Position numbers and translations under genes: made by a program. From Enterococcus sp. 4G2_DIV0659 (GTDB lineage Bacteria; Bacillota; Bacilli; Lactobacillales; Enterococcaceae): 64,000 bases of DNA. Location of the stretch: NCBI RefSeq assembly GCF_002140715.2, contig NZ_NGLE02000001.1, forward strand, positions 62,001-126,000, written 5' to 3'. The notes below the pieces were generated by a model that was not told the DNA's origin, made no database searches, and saw only the letters and a program-made list of their open reading frames with translations. Shown here one piece after another: positions 27,899 through 36,421 of the stretch (within the stretch, counting starts at the first letter, position 1; every line of letters begins with the position of its first letter).

Positions 27899-28516
27899 GT
27901 GAAACGTACAGACACAAGACAAATTGAAGTACTAAAATATATATATGAGCAAGTTGAACTTAAAGGCTATCCCCCCACTGTTCGGGAAATTGGAAAAGCA
28001 GTAGATCTTTCCTCTACCTCCACTGTTCATGGACATTTAGCACGTTTAGAGAAAAAAGGATTGATTTTACGTGACCCTACTAAACCAAGAGCCATCGAGC
28101 TTACCCCAGAAGGTCTTGAACGAATCGGTGTCCAACCGACAGTGATTCCTATGTTAGGAGTGGTTACAGCTGGAGAACCGATTTTAGCAGTTGAGGAAGC
28201 TTCTGACTTTTTCCCACTTCCACCCGATTTAAAATCAGAAGAAAATACATTGTTTATGTTAACGATTAGAGGTGAAAGTATGATCAACGCCGGCATCCTT
28301 GATGGTGACCAGGTGATTGTTCGTAAACAAGCTTCCGCTCTAAATGGAGATATCGTTATCGCTATGACCGACGAGGATGAAGCTACTTGCAAGCGATTCT
28401 TTAAAGAGTTTGATCATATTCGCTTACAACCAGAAAATGATGCTTTAGAACCAATTATATTAGAAAATGTAAGTATTTTAGGGAAAGTTGTTGGCTTATA
28501 CCGCAATCATATTTAA
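27899..28516 (+). CDS. lexA: SOS repressor LexA
   Basis: Represses DNA-damage genes and cleaves itself when RecA is activated. The N-terminal winged helix spans residues 1-70 ([23 protein letters not shown]), the cleavage site Ala-Gly lies in VVTAGEPI, the catalytic Ser in [11 protein letters not shown], and the Lys in [10 protein letters not shown]. From GTG 27899 the protein has 205 residues, the usual length. AGAAGG precedes it. TTG 27896 is equally in frame, and the longer frame from 27707 crosses the promoter. The SOS box over its promoter shows autoregulation. Confidence 0.96.
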   Translation: MKRTDTRQIEVLKYIYEQVELKGYPPTVREIGKAVDLSSTSTVHGHLARLEKKGLILRDPTKPRAIELTPEGLERIGVQPTVIPMLGVVTAGEPILAVEEASDFFPLPPDLKSEENTLFMLTIRGESMINAGILDGDQVIVRKQASALNGDIVIAMTDEDEATCKRFFKEFDHIRLQPENDALEPIILENVSILGKVVGLYRNHI

Positions 28517-28522
28517 ATAAAC

Positions 28523-28552
28523 AAAAAAACATACTATTCTGGTATGTTTTTT
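28523..28552. terminator. Bidirectional terminator between lexA and dfr
   Basis: AAAAAACATAC pairs with GTATGTTTTTT around a 7-base loop, with T-runs on both strands. It serves the convergent lexA and dihydrofolate reductase genes. Confidence 0.9.
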
Positions 28553-28566
28553 GTTTTTCCAAATTT

Positions 28567-29067
28567 TTATTCAATCGCAACTTTTCTTTGATAAGTTTCA
28601 AACTGATAAGGATATTGATTTTTTTCGTCACGCTCTCCCTCACTGAGGTTGATCATCGTCCACTCATCCCAAGAAACCTCAGGAAATTGTGTATCTCCTT
28701 CAAACGTATAGAAAATAACTGTACGATATAAGACATCACAATAAGGTAAAAATTCCTCGTAAACAGCTGACCCACCTGCGATAAAAGTAATTCCGGAAAA
28801 GGCTTCTGCATACTTCACTACCTCATCAACTGTGTGAAAAACTTTTACGCCATTCGCTTGATAACTTGGATCGCTCGTGAGAACAATCGTTTGACGATTA
28901 GGTAGGGGGCTTGCCCCCATCCCTTCAAACGTTTTTCTCCCCATAACAATCGTGTTATTTTCAGTCATCTGTTTAAAAAACTTTAAATCATTTGGCAGAT
29001 GCCAAGGTAATTGATTATCTTTACCAATTGTCCCTTGTTCATCTTGCGCCCATATGGCTGCTAGCAT
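28567..29067 (-). CDS. folA: Dihydrofolate reductase
   Basis: Reduces dihydrofolate to tetrahydrofolate with NADPH; the target of trimethoprim. Active-site pattern: IWAQDEQGTIGKDNQLPWHLPNDL (split by the Met20-type loop), NADPH site MGRKTFEGMG near 43, and IAGGSAVYEEFLPYCD near 96. 166 residues is normal. AAAGGAG lies eight bases before ATG 29067. It starts 18 bases after thyA and is last in the ABC-F/thyA/folA unit. Functionally it recycles the dihydrofolate that ThyA makes. Nothing marks it as an acquired resistance allele. Confidence 0.96.
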   Translation of the reverse strand: MLAAIWAQDEQGTIGKDNQLPWHLPNDLKFFKQMTENNTIVMGRKTFEGMGASPLPNRQTIVLTSDPSYQANGVKVFHTVDEVVKYAEAFSGITFIAGGSAVYEEFLPYCDVLYRTVIFYTFEGDTQFPEVSWDEWTMINLSEGERDEKNQYPYQFETYQRKVAIE

Positions 29068-29085
29068 TGGAGTGCTCCTTTCAAA

Positions 29086-30033
29086 TTAAACGGCAATTGG
29101 CGCCTTGATTGCAGGATGAGGATCATACCCTTCAATAATAATGTCTTCCATTTCAAAATCAAAAACAGATTGTTTCTCTAGATTTAATTTTAGCGTTGGA
29201 AATGAGCGGATCTCTCTAGTCAACTGTTCGTTCATCTGATCAATATGATTGTTGTAAAGATGAGCGTCTCCTAACGTATGAACAAAGTCTCCCACCTCTA
29301 AGCCTGTTTCATGAGCAATTAAGTGTGTTAATAAGGCGTAGCTGGCAATATTAAATGGAACACCTAAAAACACATCACCGCTGCGTTGGTACAACTGGCA
29401 ACTCAGTTTCCCATCATTGACGTAAAATTGAAACATTGTATGACAAGGCGGCAAGGCCATGGACGGCACATCTTCTGGATTCCATGCCGAAACAATCAAA
29501 CGACGAGAATCAGGTGTTTGTTTAATCATTTTAATCACATTTTTTAACTGATCAATGAAGCTGCCGTCTTTTGTTTCCCAATGACGCCATTGTGCACCAT
29601 AGATATTACCTAATTCACCGTGTTTTGCTGCAAATGATTCGTCAATCAAAATCTTTTCACAAAATGTTTCATGTTCTTTTTCATATTGTTCCTTAAAGAG
29701 TTCATCTGTCAATACTCGATGTCCAAAATCTGTCATATCAGGTCCTTGATAATCGTCACTTTTTATATACCGTTCAAAAGCCCATTCATCCCAGATATGG
29801 TTATTATGCTGTAAAAGATAACGAATATTTGTATCGCCTTTTAAAAACCATAGCAACTCGCTTTTGATTAAGCCAAAGGGAACTCTTTTTGTTGTTAGTA
29901 AAGGAAATCCTTTTGATAGATCAAAACGCATTTGGTGACCAAAAATACTTCGAGTTCCAGTCCCCGTACGATCTCCTTTCAAGTGACCTTTTTCTAAAAT
30001 AGTACGACCTAATGCCAAGTAAGCTTCTTCCAT
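29086..30033 (-). CDS. thyA: Thymidylate synthase
   Basis: Methylates dUMP to dTMP using methylene-tetrahydrofolate. The nucleophilic Cys lies in [14 protein letters not shown], the folate/dUMP site in [20 protein letters not shown], and the GDAHLYNNH motif follows. The 315 residues include the roughly 50-residue insertion (about 85-145) of the Lactobacillus casei-type long ThyA. GGAGG precedes ATG 30033. It starts 13 bases after the ABC-F stop and is followed by folA, a common pairing. Confidence 0.97.
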   Translation of the reverse strand: MEEAYLALGRTILEKGHLKGDRTGTGTRSIFGHQMRFDLSKGFPLLTTKRVPFGLIKSELLWFLKGDTNIRYLLQHNNHIWDEWAFERYIKSDDYQGPDMTDFGHRVLTDELFKEQYEKEHETFCEKILIDESFAAKHGELGNIYGAQWRHWETKDGSFIDQLKNVIKMIKQTPDSRRLIVSAWNPEDVPSMALPPCHTMFQFYVNDGKLSCQLYQRSGDVFLGVPFNIASYALLTHLIAHETGLEVGDFVHTLGDAHLYNNHIDQMNEQLTREIRSFPTLKLNLEKQSVFDFEMEDIIIEGYDPHPAIKAPIAV

Positions 30034-30046
30034 CTATTATTGCCTC

Positions 30047-31933
30047 CTAGTTTTCTACAAATTCACTTAAATATTCCCAGCGTTCCATTTTTTCTTCCAA
30101 GATTTGCTCTACATGATTTAATTCGGATTGTAATTCTTGTAATTTGGTAAAATCGTCTCCTTGATGATTCATTTCCTCTGTAAGTTCTTCAACTTTTTCC
30201 TCAAGCTCACCAATCTCTGACTCAATGGTCTCCCATTCTTTTTGTTCCATATAAGTCAATTTCACTTTTTCTTTTTTCTCAACAACTTTTATCGGCTTTG
30301 TATCAGCTTTGATTGTTTGCTTTAGTTGTTCTTTTTGTTCCATCAAATAATCACTCATTGAGCCAAAATAGGTTGTGATTTGTCCATTTCCTTTGAAAAC
30401 AAGTAACTTCTCCATTGTTTTATCCAAAAAATAACGGTCATGAGAAACGGCAATCACAGCGCCTTTAAAAGTCTGAATGTAATCTTCTAATATAGTCAAT
30501 GTATCAATATCTAGGTCATTTGTCGGCTCGTCCAATAATAACACATTCGGCTGACTAATTAATAATTTTAGCAAGTACAATCGTCGTTTTTCGCCTCCAG
30601 ATAGTTTACCAATCACCGTACCATGCATAAAACGGGGAAAAAGAAAACGTTCCAGCAACTCAGCTACGCTAATGTTAGTTCCATCTGTCCGCTGTACTTG
30701 TTCTGCAGCTTCCTGCAGATAAGCAATCATTCGCTGGTTTGGGTCCATTGCCTCGTTTTGCTGTGTATAATAAGCAAGTCGGACAGTTTCGCCTATAGAA
30801 TATATTCCACTATCTAATTGTAAACGTCCCGCCAATATATTCAATAATGTAGATTTTCCAGCGCCATTTTTACCTGTAATACCTATTCGGTCTTTCGCTT
30901 GAATAAGTAAATTGAATTCATTTAAAATCGTTTTCGTTTCAATTTGAAAATGTCCATTTTTGATTTCTAAAACCTTTTTCCCTAATCTTTGTGTGGCCAC
31001 GTCGATTTCAAGCTGACTTTTTTGATTGACTTGATGCAGATTTTCTTTCAAGTCTTGGAAACGGTCTTGTCTGGCTTGTTGTTTTGTTCCACGAGCTTTA
31101 ACGCCTGCACGCATCCATTCTAGCTCTTGTTTGTATAACTGCTTACGTTTATCTTCTTGTTCCAGCTCGACTCTTTCGCGTTCTGCTTTTGCCAAGATAT
31201 ACGCTTCGTAATTTCCTTTATACTCATACAATTTTCCAAAAGACAATTCAAAAATCCGATTAGTTACGCGGTCTAAAAAATAGCGATCATGGGTGACCAT
31301 TAAAATTGCACCGCGATAACTATTCAAAAAACTTTCAAGCCAATTTATCGCTTCATAATCCAGATGATTTGTCGGTTCATCTAACAATAGCAAGTCTGGA
31401 GATTCAATTAGTACTTGCGCCAAACTAACCCGCTTTTTTTGGCCGCCAGATAACTCACCAATTTTTTTATGCAGTGTTTCGATACCCAATTTTTGCAGAA
31501 TAATTTTAGCATCTGTATCTGCTGTCCATGCGTCTTCTCGATTCATTCGTTCTTCCGCTTGTGTATATTGTTTTTGCGCTTGTTCGCTGTTCCCATCATT
31601 TGCCAAAGCCAGCAATGCTAGTTCATAATTTTTTACTGCTTGAATAATAGGTGTCTCACCTTGAAAAACAGCTTCAACTACTGTCAGCTCTGGATCAAAT
31701 TCTTGGTCTTGAGAAAGATACCCAATTTGGTACTCATTTGGTTGTAATACAGACGCTCCATCTCCATCCCCACTATCTTTCCCTGCTAGGATAGATAATA
31801 AACTTGTTTTACCTGTTCCGTTAGTGCCGATTAATCCAATGCGATCTTTATCATGAATATGAAAAGAAATCTGATCAAACAAAGTTTTCTCGCCATACGT
31901 TTTAGTTAATTCATTTACTTTTAATTCTTTCAT
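30047..31933 (-). CDS. ABC-F family ATPase, Uup/YfmR-like
   Basis: Soluble twin-ATPase protein that acts on the ribosome. Both Walker A motifs (GTNGTGKTS near 36 and GKNGAGKST near 355), both signature motifs (LSGGQKKR and LSGGEKRR) and both Walker B motifs (LLLLDEPTNHLD and VLLLDEPTNDLD) are intact. There are no membrane helices. The interdomain linker is charged and helical (about 245-310). A C-terminal coiled coil (about 545-628) points to the Uup/YfmR group rather than to Msr/Vga/Lsa resistance proteins. The start is ATG 31933. It is first in the unit with thyA and folA. Confidence 0.9.
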   Translation of the reverse strand: MKELKVNELTKTYGEKTLFDQISFHIHDKDRIGLIGTNGTGKTSLLSILAGKDSGDGDGASVLQPNEYQIGYLSQDQEFDPELTVVEAVFQGETPIIQAVKNYELALLALANDGNSEQAQKQYTQAEERMNREDAWTADTDAKIILQKLGIETLHKKIGELSGGQKKRVSLAQVLIESPDLLLLDEPTNHLDYEAINWLESFLNSYRGAILMVTHDRYFLDRVTNRIFELSFGKLYEYKGNYEAYILAKAERERVELEQEDKRKQLYKQELEWMRAGVKARGTKQQARQDRFQDLKENLHQVNQKSQLEIDVATQRLGKKVLEIKNGHFQIETKTILNEFNLLIQAKDRIGITGKNGAGKSTLLNILAGRLQLDSGIYSIGETVRLAYYTQQNEAMDPNQRMIAYLQEAAEQVQRTDGTNISVAELLERFLFPRFMHGTVIGKLSGGEKRRLYLLKLLISQPNVLLLDEPTNDLDIDTLTILEDYIQTFKGAVIAVSHDRYFLDKTMEKLLVFKGNGQITTYFGSMSDYLMEQKEQLKQTIKADTKPIKVVEKKEKVKLTYMEQKEWETIESEIGELEEKVEELTEEMNHQGDDFTKLQELQSELNHVEQILEEKMERWEYLSEFVEN

Positions 31934-31977
31934 CTACTCACGCCCTTTTCATCCTGCTTATTGTATCAAAAAAACCT

Positions 31978-32012
31978 GAAAAAAAGAAGCTAGTTCTCCT
32001 CACTAGCTTCCT
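31978..32012 (-). terminator. Terminator overlapping the antiporter stop codon
   Basis: On the minus strand GAAGCTAGT pairs with ACTAGCTTC and a T-run follows. The left arm codes for the last residues of the antiporter, and the stop codon lies in the right arm. Confidence 0.82.
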
Positions 32013-34053
32013 TTTTTATTTTTTTGCTTAATTCCTTAAATGGAATAGTGTTAGAAACGTCATTGATTGAATACGATTCTAATAGATTCACATTTTTACG
32101 ATATTCATTCGCTTCTAAAGAAGATATCTTTTCAGCAATTTCATATTCATCAATGGCTTTACGCTCTTCTTGGTAACCAATCAATAGCTCTTTCACATAA
32201 TTCGATTGAGAACGAACAATAAAAGAATCTATAAATGTTCCATCTTCTAGGCGTTGAGCAAATTGTAATCGTCCATCAATAAAGAAACGGATGATTTCAT
32301 CATCATAAACACCTTTTAAATTATCCAAACTTTTTAGAATAACTTCTGTATTCTGTAAAAATACCTGTCGTACATTTTCTAGTTCTTCTTTTCGAAACTC
32401 TCTACGATTTTCTTCATCTTTTCTTGCAAAAACAATCTTAGGATGGACAAAAAAAGCGATGATTTGTCGAGCAAATAACAACCAAAAACCGATAATTGAC
32501 AGTAATTGTCTTGCAATTGATCGTTCCATTCTAGAAATCAAACGTTCATACAAACGATACCCTTCAATACCAATTTCTTTTTGTCGGAAACTTTCTTCCA
32601 AACCGTCCCTTTCAATCGAAACGATTAACGCTCTTAATTCTTGGACTTCTTGACGTTGATCAGAAGGCAATTGTTCAATATATAATTCCTTCATACGATC
32701 TTGGTAGTTTTCGATCACAACATTCATTTCGACTTGAGGATCTTCATGATTGATTCTTTTCAGCTTTTCAATTACATCTCGAAGCAAGGAAATTCCTTCT
32801 GTATTATAGCTTTCAATTTCATCTGACTCCGTTAGGAAAGGTAAAACAACGATTCCTCCTACTAATGTGACTAAGATCACACAAGCAGTGATAAAGAGTA
32901 ACAACGATCGTTCTGGAAAAGCTTGCCCATTCAACGTTAATGGTAAAATAAAAATAGTGGCCAAACTGACGGTTCCTTTTACACCAGCAAATGTCAAAAT
33001 CAGCATTTCATTCATTGCACTCCAGAGATTTTTGATCCCTTTTCTCACACTGTAAATGACAACAATTGAGAAGAAGCGGGCAATGAATAATGTTGCACTA
33101 AGCAATAAAACAACGACCATCAAAAAACTATTAGAATAGGTTTCGCTATTCCAAATAGGCGAAAACACTTGTGACAACTCAATACCTAAAAAAAGAAAAA
33201 CAAGGGCATTCAATGTGAATGTTAGTGTGTTCCAAGTACTTTCAGAAACGCTAGACAGCTCCGCTTCAAACAATGATACTTTTTTAAAACTTGCTGCCTG
33301 CATAACACCTGCTACAACTGCAGCGATAATTCCTGAGACATGAAACAATTCAGCAACCATATAAGCTAAAAACGGTAACAATAATTCTAACAATAAATAG
33401 CCTGTCACATCCCTAGCTGAAGCTTTTTCCAATATTAAAACTACTTGTCGTTTAATTAACACTAGCGCAGCACCAACCAGGGCTCCACCAACGCTGGAAA
33501 CGACTAACGTCATTCCAGCATCCGCTGCTGAAAAACTCCCTGTTAATAATGCGGCTAACGCAAATTGAAAGGCTGTAACGCCAGAAGCATCATTGATCAA
33601 TGCTTCTCCTTCTAAGATATGCATCGCTTTAGGAGGTATTTGGATTTTTCCAGATAAAGACCCAACAGCTACTGCATCTGTAGGACCTAAGGCAGCTCCC
33701 AAGGCAAAACATGCCGCAAGCGGCAATGCAGGAATAATCATATGTAACGCCCAACCTACACTTACAAGTGTGATTAAAACACCGACAAATGCCAAAAATA
33801 AAATAACGCTAAAATTTTTCATTGTTGCAGAAATGTCGTTTCGTTGCCCTTCGCGAAACAGTAAAGGCGCAATAATCATGACTAAGAATATTTCTGGTTC
33901 AAACGTTATTTCACGTCCAATATCGGTCAATCCAATTAAAATCCCGACAATGATTTGCATTATTGGCAAAGGAATAATCGGAATAATGCGATTGAATACA
34001 TTTGAAAAGGTGATTGCAAAAACAAAAACAATAATTAAATTAACAAACTCCAA
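31990..34053 (-). CDS. Na+/H+ antiporter, CPA1/NhaP type
   Basis: 687 residues. About twelve membrane helices cover residues 1-400, followed by a cytosolic domain of about 280 residues rich in charged helices. The ion-binding region has GPTDAVAVGSL near 125 and NDASGVTAFQFALAAL near 155, the Asp-containing motifs of CPA1 exchangers. Likely exports Na+ (or K+) for protons at alkaline pH. The start codon is TTG at 34053; AAGGGAGA sits six bases before it, and no ATG is placed as well. A small coiled-coil frame ends 20 bases upstream. Confidence 0.92.
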   Translation of the reverse strand: MEFVNLIIVFVFAITFSNVFNRIIPIIPLPIMQIIVGILIGLTDIGREITFEPEIFLVMIIAPLLFREGQRNDISATMKNFSVILFLAFVGVLITLVSVGWALHMIIPALPLAACFALGAALGPTDAVAVGSLSGKIQIPPKAMHILEGEALINDASGVTAFQFALAALLTGSFSAADAGMTLVVSSVGGALVGAALVLIKRQVVLILEKASARDVTGYLLLELLLPFLAYMVAELFHVSGIIAAVVAGVMQAASFKKVSLFEAELSSVSESTWNTLTFTLNALVFLFLGIELSQVFSPIWNSETYSNSFLMVVVLLLSATLFIARFFSIVVIYSVRKGIKNLWSAMNEMLILTFAGVKGTVSLATIFILPLTLNGQAFPERSLLLFITACVILVTLVGGIVVLPFLTESDEIESYNTEGISLLRDVIEKLKRINHEDPQVEMNVVIENYQDRMKELYIEQLPSDQRQEVQELRALIVSIERDGLEESFRQKEIGIEGYRLYERLISRMERSIARQLLSIIGFWLLFARQIIAFFVHPKIVFARKDEENRREFRKEELENVRQVFLQNTEVILKSLDNLKGVYDDEIIRFFIDGRLQFAQRLEDGTFIDSFIVRSQSNYVKELLIGYQEERKAIDEYEIAEKISSLEANEYRKNVNLLESYSINDVSNTIPFKELSKKIKKEASEEN

Positions 34054-34073
34054 CTCGTATCTCCCTTCTTAAA

Positions 34074-34274
34074 TTATTGATCTATCTGCTTACCTAAATA
34101 ACGTAACAATTTTTCTTTCTTACAATTTATTTTCTTTTCTACAAGCTCTAGTTCTTTCCCTTTTTCACAAAGCTCTAATTGTGCACGACGGGCTTCTAAG
34201 CGCAATAAATCTGATTTAACTAATTCGATTTTTTTATAGTTTATAAAGTTTCTTTTTTGATTTGATGTTCCCAT
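34074..34274 (-). CDS. Small charged coiled-coil protein (66 aa), unknown
   Basis: Nearly all residues from about 14 on are helical and charged, with heptad-like Leu spacing (LLRLEARRAQLELCEKG). The start ATG 34274 lies inside the upstream 38-codon frame and has no clear ribosome site, so translation may depend on coupling or on a frameshift from that frame. I do not recognise a family. It ends 20 bases before the antiporter start and is probably co-transcribed with it. Confidence 0.45.
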   Translation of the reverse strand: MGTSNQKRNFINYKKIELVKSDLLRLEARRAQLELCEKGKELELVEKKINCKKEKLLRYLGKQIDQ

Positions 34275-34350
34275 TCAGCTTTTTTTCAGGAGGCAACTCT
34301 TTGTATTTTTCGCGCAATTCAGCAATCCGTTCCTCAATATCTTTATACAC
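34234..34350 (-). CDS. Short reading frame (38 aa) overlapping the next small gene
   Basis: From GTG 34350, preceded by AAAGGAAG, the frame encodes a charged peptide starting VYKDIEERIAELREKY and ending KKKLYKL. It overlaps the 66-residue frame by 41 bases in another frame. Joined in A-rich sequence near 34240, the two would give one helical protein of about 90 residues. It could be two coupled genes or one gene with a frame error. Confidence 0.4.
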   Translation of the reverse strand: MYKDIEERIAELREKYKELPPEKKLNGNIKSKKKLYKL

Positions 34351-34518
34351 ACTAATACTTCCTTTCAGAATTTCTCTGACACATTATAGCAAATCAGTGA
34401 AGAAATACCTACTAAATTTGACTAATTCACACAAAAAATTATTTAAATTGAGGCATGCTCTAATAAATAGCTCTAAAATGAACTCTTTGAGTGATTCTGG
34501 CATACTTAAATCTTTTAC

Positions 34519-35001
34519 TTATTTCTCTTCATCAACCAAAATATTGATTTCTGCATCCTCATTCAAACGCTTAGACAAAAATGCTAGTAAGTCTTCTAAA
34601 GGTAAGGAAAACTTCATCATTGGACCTCTTCGCCCATTTTTAAAATAGTTTAAACGAATTTCCTTGTCTTTAAGCAATAGTGCTATTTTATCTATATCCT
34701 GATACATGATGCCTTTGTTATCAAAAGGACCTAGAATTAAACGATCCTCCGCAAACCCTTTAGCATCTAATAAAAAACTTAAAACAAGCAACATCGAAAG
34801 ATAACTCCGTAATTTTTGGTCAAGTGTTTGCTCAGAAATCAAAGAAACCAACAAAATAAGGAAACTTACACCTAAAACAACGATATAAAACATGCGCTTT
34901 TTTACGCTTTTAATCAGGATACTTCTTCTTACTAATATTAAATAGACATACATAATTACAACAAAAACGGTTAATAATACCGTAAAAAAATCAATAACCA
35001 C
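34519..35001 (-). CDS. Membrane protein with cytosolic C-terminal domain, unknown
   Basis: About 160 residues. Three hydrophobic segments (about 5-25, 38-57 and 65-82) are followed by a soluble part of about 75 residues with the strand pattern RLILGPFDNKGIMYQDIDKIALLLKDKEI and MKFSLPLEDLLAFL. That part resembles the small beta domains of DUF5673-like membrane proteins, but I am not sure of the family. I place the start at GTG 35001 because AAGGAG is six bases upstream; the ATG at 35007 abuts the ribosome site. It lies between two small coiled-coil genes, in the same direction. Confidence 0.65.
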   Translation of the reverse strand: MVIDFFTVLLTVFVVIMYVYLILVRRSILIKSVKKRMFYIVVLGVSFLILLVSLISEQTLDQKLRSYLSMLLVLSFLLDAKGFAEDRLILGPFDNKGIMYQDIDKIALLLKDKEIRLNYFKNGRRGPMMKFSLPLEDLLAFLSKRLNEDAEINILVDEEK

Positions 35002-35071
35002 AAGCATCTCCTTTTATTGATAAAGTTTGTTTCTAAAAACTGAATTCAATCAGCTATTGACAAATGCATGA

Positions 35072-35263
35072 TTAAGCTTTCTTATGTAGATCAGTTAACT
35101 GTTGATTTATTTTTTTTATTTTATCTTTACAAGCAAGTATATCTCGGATCATTTGATCCCGCTTATCACCAATTGGTAAGCGATTAACTACTTGGTAATA
35201 TGCCGCGAGTAGTTGAACTTGTTTCATTTTCTCTTTTTGTAATCGTTCTTCAGCTAAATTCAC
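35072..35263 (-). CDS. Small helical protein (63 aa), unknown
   Basis: A perfect AAGGAGGG ribosome site precedes GTG 35263, which makes this a credible gene despite its size. The product is charged and helical throughout (AEERLQKEKMKQVQLLAAYY and IRDILACKDKIKKINQQL), probably a coiled-coil hairpin. I do not recognise it. It is first in a row with the membrane protein, the other small coiled-coil frames and the antiporter. Confidence 0.6.
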   Translation of the reverse strand: MNLAEERLQKEKMKQVQLLAAYYQVVNRLPIGDKRDQMIRDILACKDKIKKINQQLTDLHKKA

Positions 35264-35442
35264 CCACTCGCCCTCCTTTTTATTTAAGTATACCTTACTT
35301 TTAAAAGAGAATGACGATTAATTTCCTCTTTTTTCAAGATATATATAAATAAACTGACTTATAAGCTATTTTATCACATTATTTTCTTTCTGTTGAGCTT
35401 TATGAAAGATGGGATTTCCATATTTACCTCTCACTGTTAATC

Positions 35443-35481
35443 AAAAAAATGAATCAAAACTAGATTAAGCTTTGATTCATT
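35443..35481 (-). terminator. Intrinsic terminator of degV
   Basis: On the minus strand AATGAATCAAA pairs with TTTGATTCATT, and seven T follow. It lies 17 bases after the degV stop. Confidence 0.85.
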
Positions 35482-35497
35482 CCTATTTAAAATAAAT

Positions 35498-36346
35498 TTA
35501 TTGGGCTGAAATACAAAGTCCAATTGCTTTCTCACCTAAATGAGTGCCAATAACAGGACCGAAATGCCCAATTTCAATAATGGCATCTGGATATTGTTCT
35601 TGTAGTTTTTCTTTCTCTTCTTCAGCAACAGCTAAATTATTTGCGTGAATAACATATAGCTTAACAGGACGATCAATTTCTTTATCTCGTCTGCCAATAA
35701 TTTCCTCAGCTCGAGCAAATGCTTTTTTGGTTGACCGTATTTTTTCAAATAATACGATTTTTCCCTCTTCAAAAGTTAAAATAGGTTTAATTTTTAGTAA
35801 ACCACCGATCAATGCAGCACCATTAGTGAGTCTTCCTCCACGCACCAAATTGTTTAAATCATCAACGATGAGATACGCATACGTATTATCTCTAATGATA
35901 TCTAATTTGGTAAATATCTCTTCTAAGCTAGCCTTTTCGTTTATTAAGTCCAAAGCAGCTTCAACCATGTGTCCCATAGGAACGCTTGTGATTTTTGAGT
36001 CATATGGATAAAGGGTAACTCCTTTGATTGCATCTGTTAAAGAAAATAACGTATTGACAAATCCTGAAATACCAGATGATAAATGAATGCTGATGATTGT
36101 ATCGTATCCTTTTGAAGCAATGTCTTCATACAACTCAATAACTTCACCTAATGCAGGTTGAGACGTTGTAGGAAATTCACTGCTACTATTTAATAAGCTA
36201 TAGTACTCATCTGCTTCAATGTCAATTCCTTCATTATATATTTTTCCATCTAAAATAACAGGAATGGGAATGACGAATAAATTGGGCAAGTTTTTAATTC
36301 GCTCAGGTAAATATGCTGTACTATCAGTTACAATAGCAATTTTCAT
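35498..36346 (-). CDS. DegV family fatty-acid-binding protein
   Basis: DegV/FakB proteins hold a fatty acid for phosphorylation by FakA. Features: N-terminal KIAIVTDSTAYLP, TSQPALGEV near 62, SIHLSSGISGFVNT near 89, DSKITSVPMGH near 122, and a final GTHLGEKAIGLC. The conserved Ser/Thr and His in these motifs contact the carboxylate. I take ATG 36346 (282 residues), seven bases after CGAGGTCA; the frame from 36364 lacks a ribosome site. It is a single-gene unit. It could be a FakB-type acyl carrier, but no fakA is nearby. Confidence 0.9.
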   Translation of the reverse strand: MKIAIVTDSTAYLPERIKNLPNLFVIPIPVILDGKIYNEGIDIEADEYYSLLNSSSEFPTTSQPALGEVIELYEDIASKGYDTIISIHLSSGISGFVNTLFSLTDAIKGVTLYPYDSKITSVPMGHMVEAALDLINEKASLEEIFTKLDIIRDNTYAYLIVDDLNNLVRGGRLTNGAALIGGLLKIKPILTFEEGKIVLFEKIRSTKKAFARAEEIIGRRDKEIDRPVKLYVIHANNLAVAEEEKEKLQEQYPDAIIEIGHFGPVIGTHLGEKAIGLCISAQ

Positions 36347-36421
36347 TTTGTGACCTCGTTTCACTAATTTTACACGGCATTATAAATATAGCACAAATCC
36401 AGTTATTTTTAAATGAAATAC

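Noticed and set aside
28567..29067. Trimethoprim-resistance dfr allele on a mobile element
   Set aside because: It sits in a normal thyA-folA unit without mobile element traces.
30047..31933. Acquired ABC-F antibiotic resistance gene
   Set aside because: The C-terminal coiled coil and the short linker place it in the Uup/YfmR housekeeping group, and it is embedded with thyA and folA.
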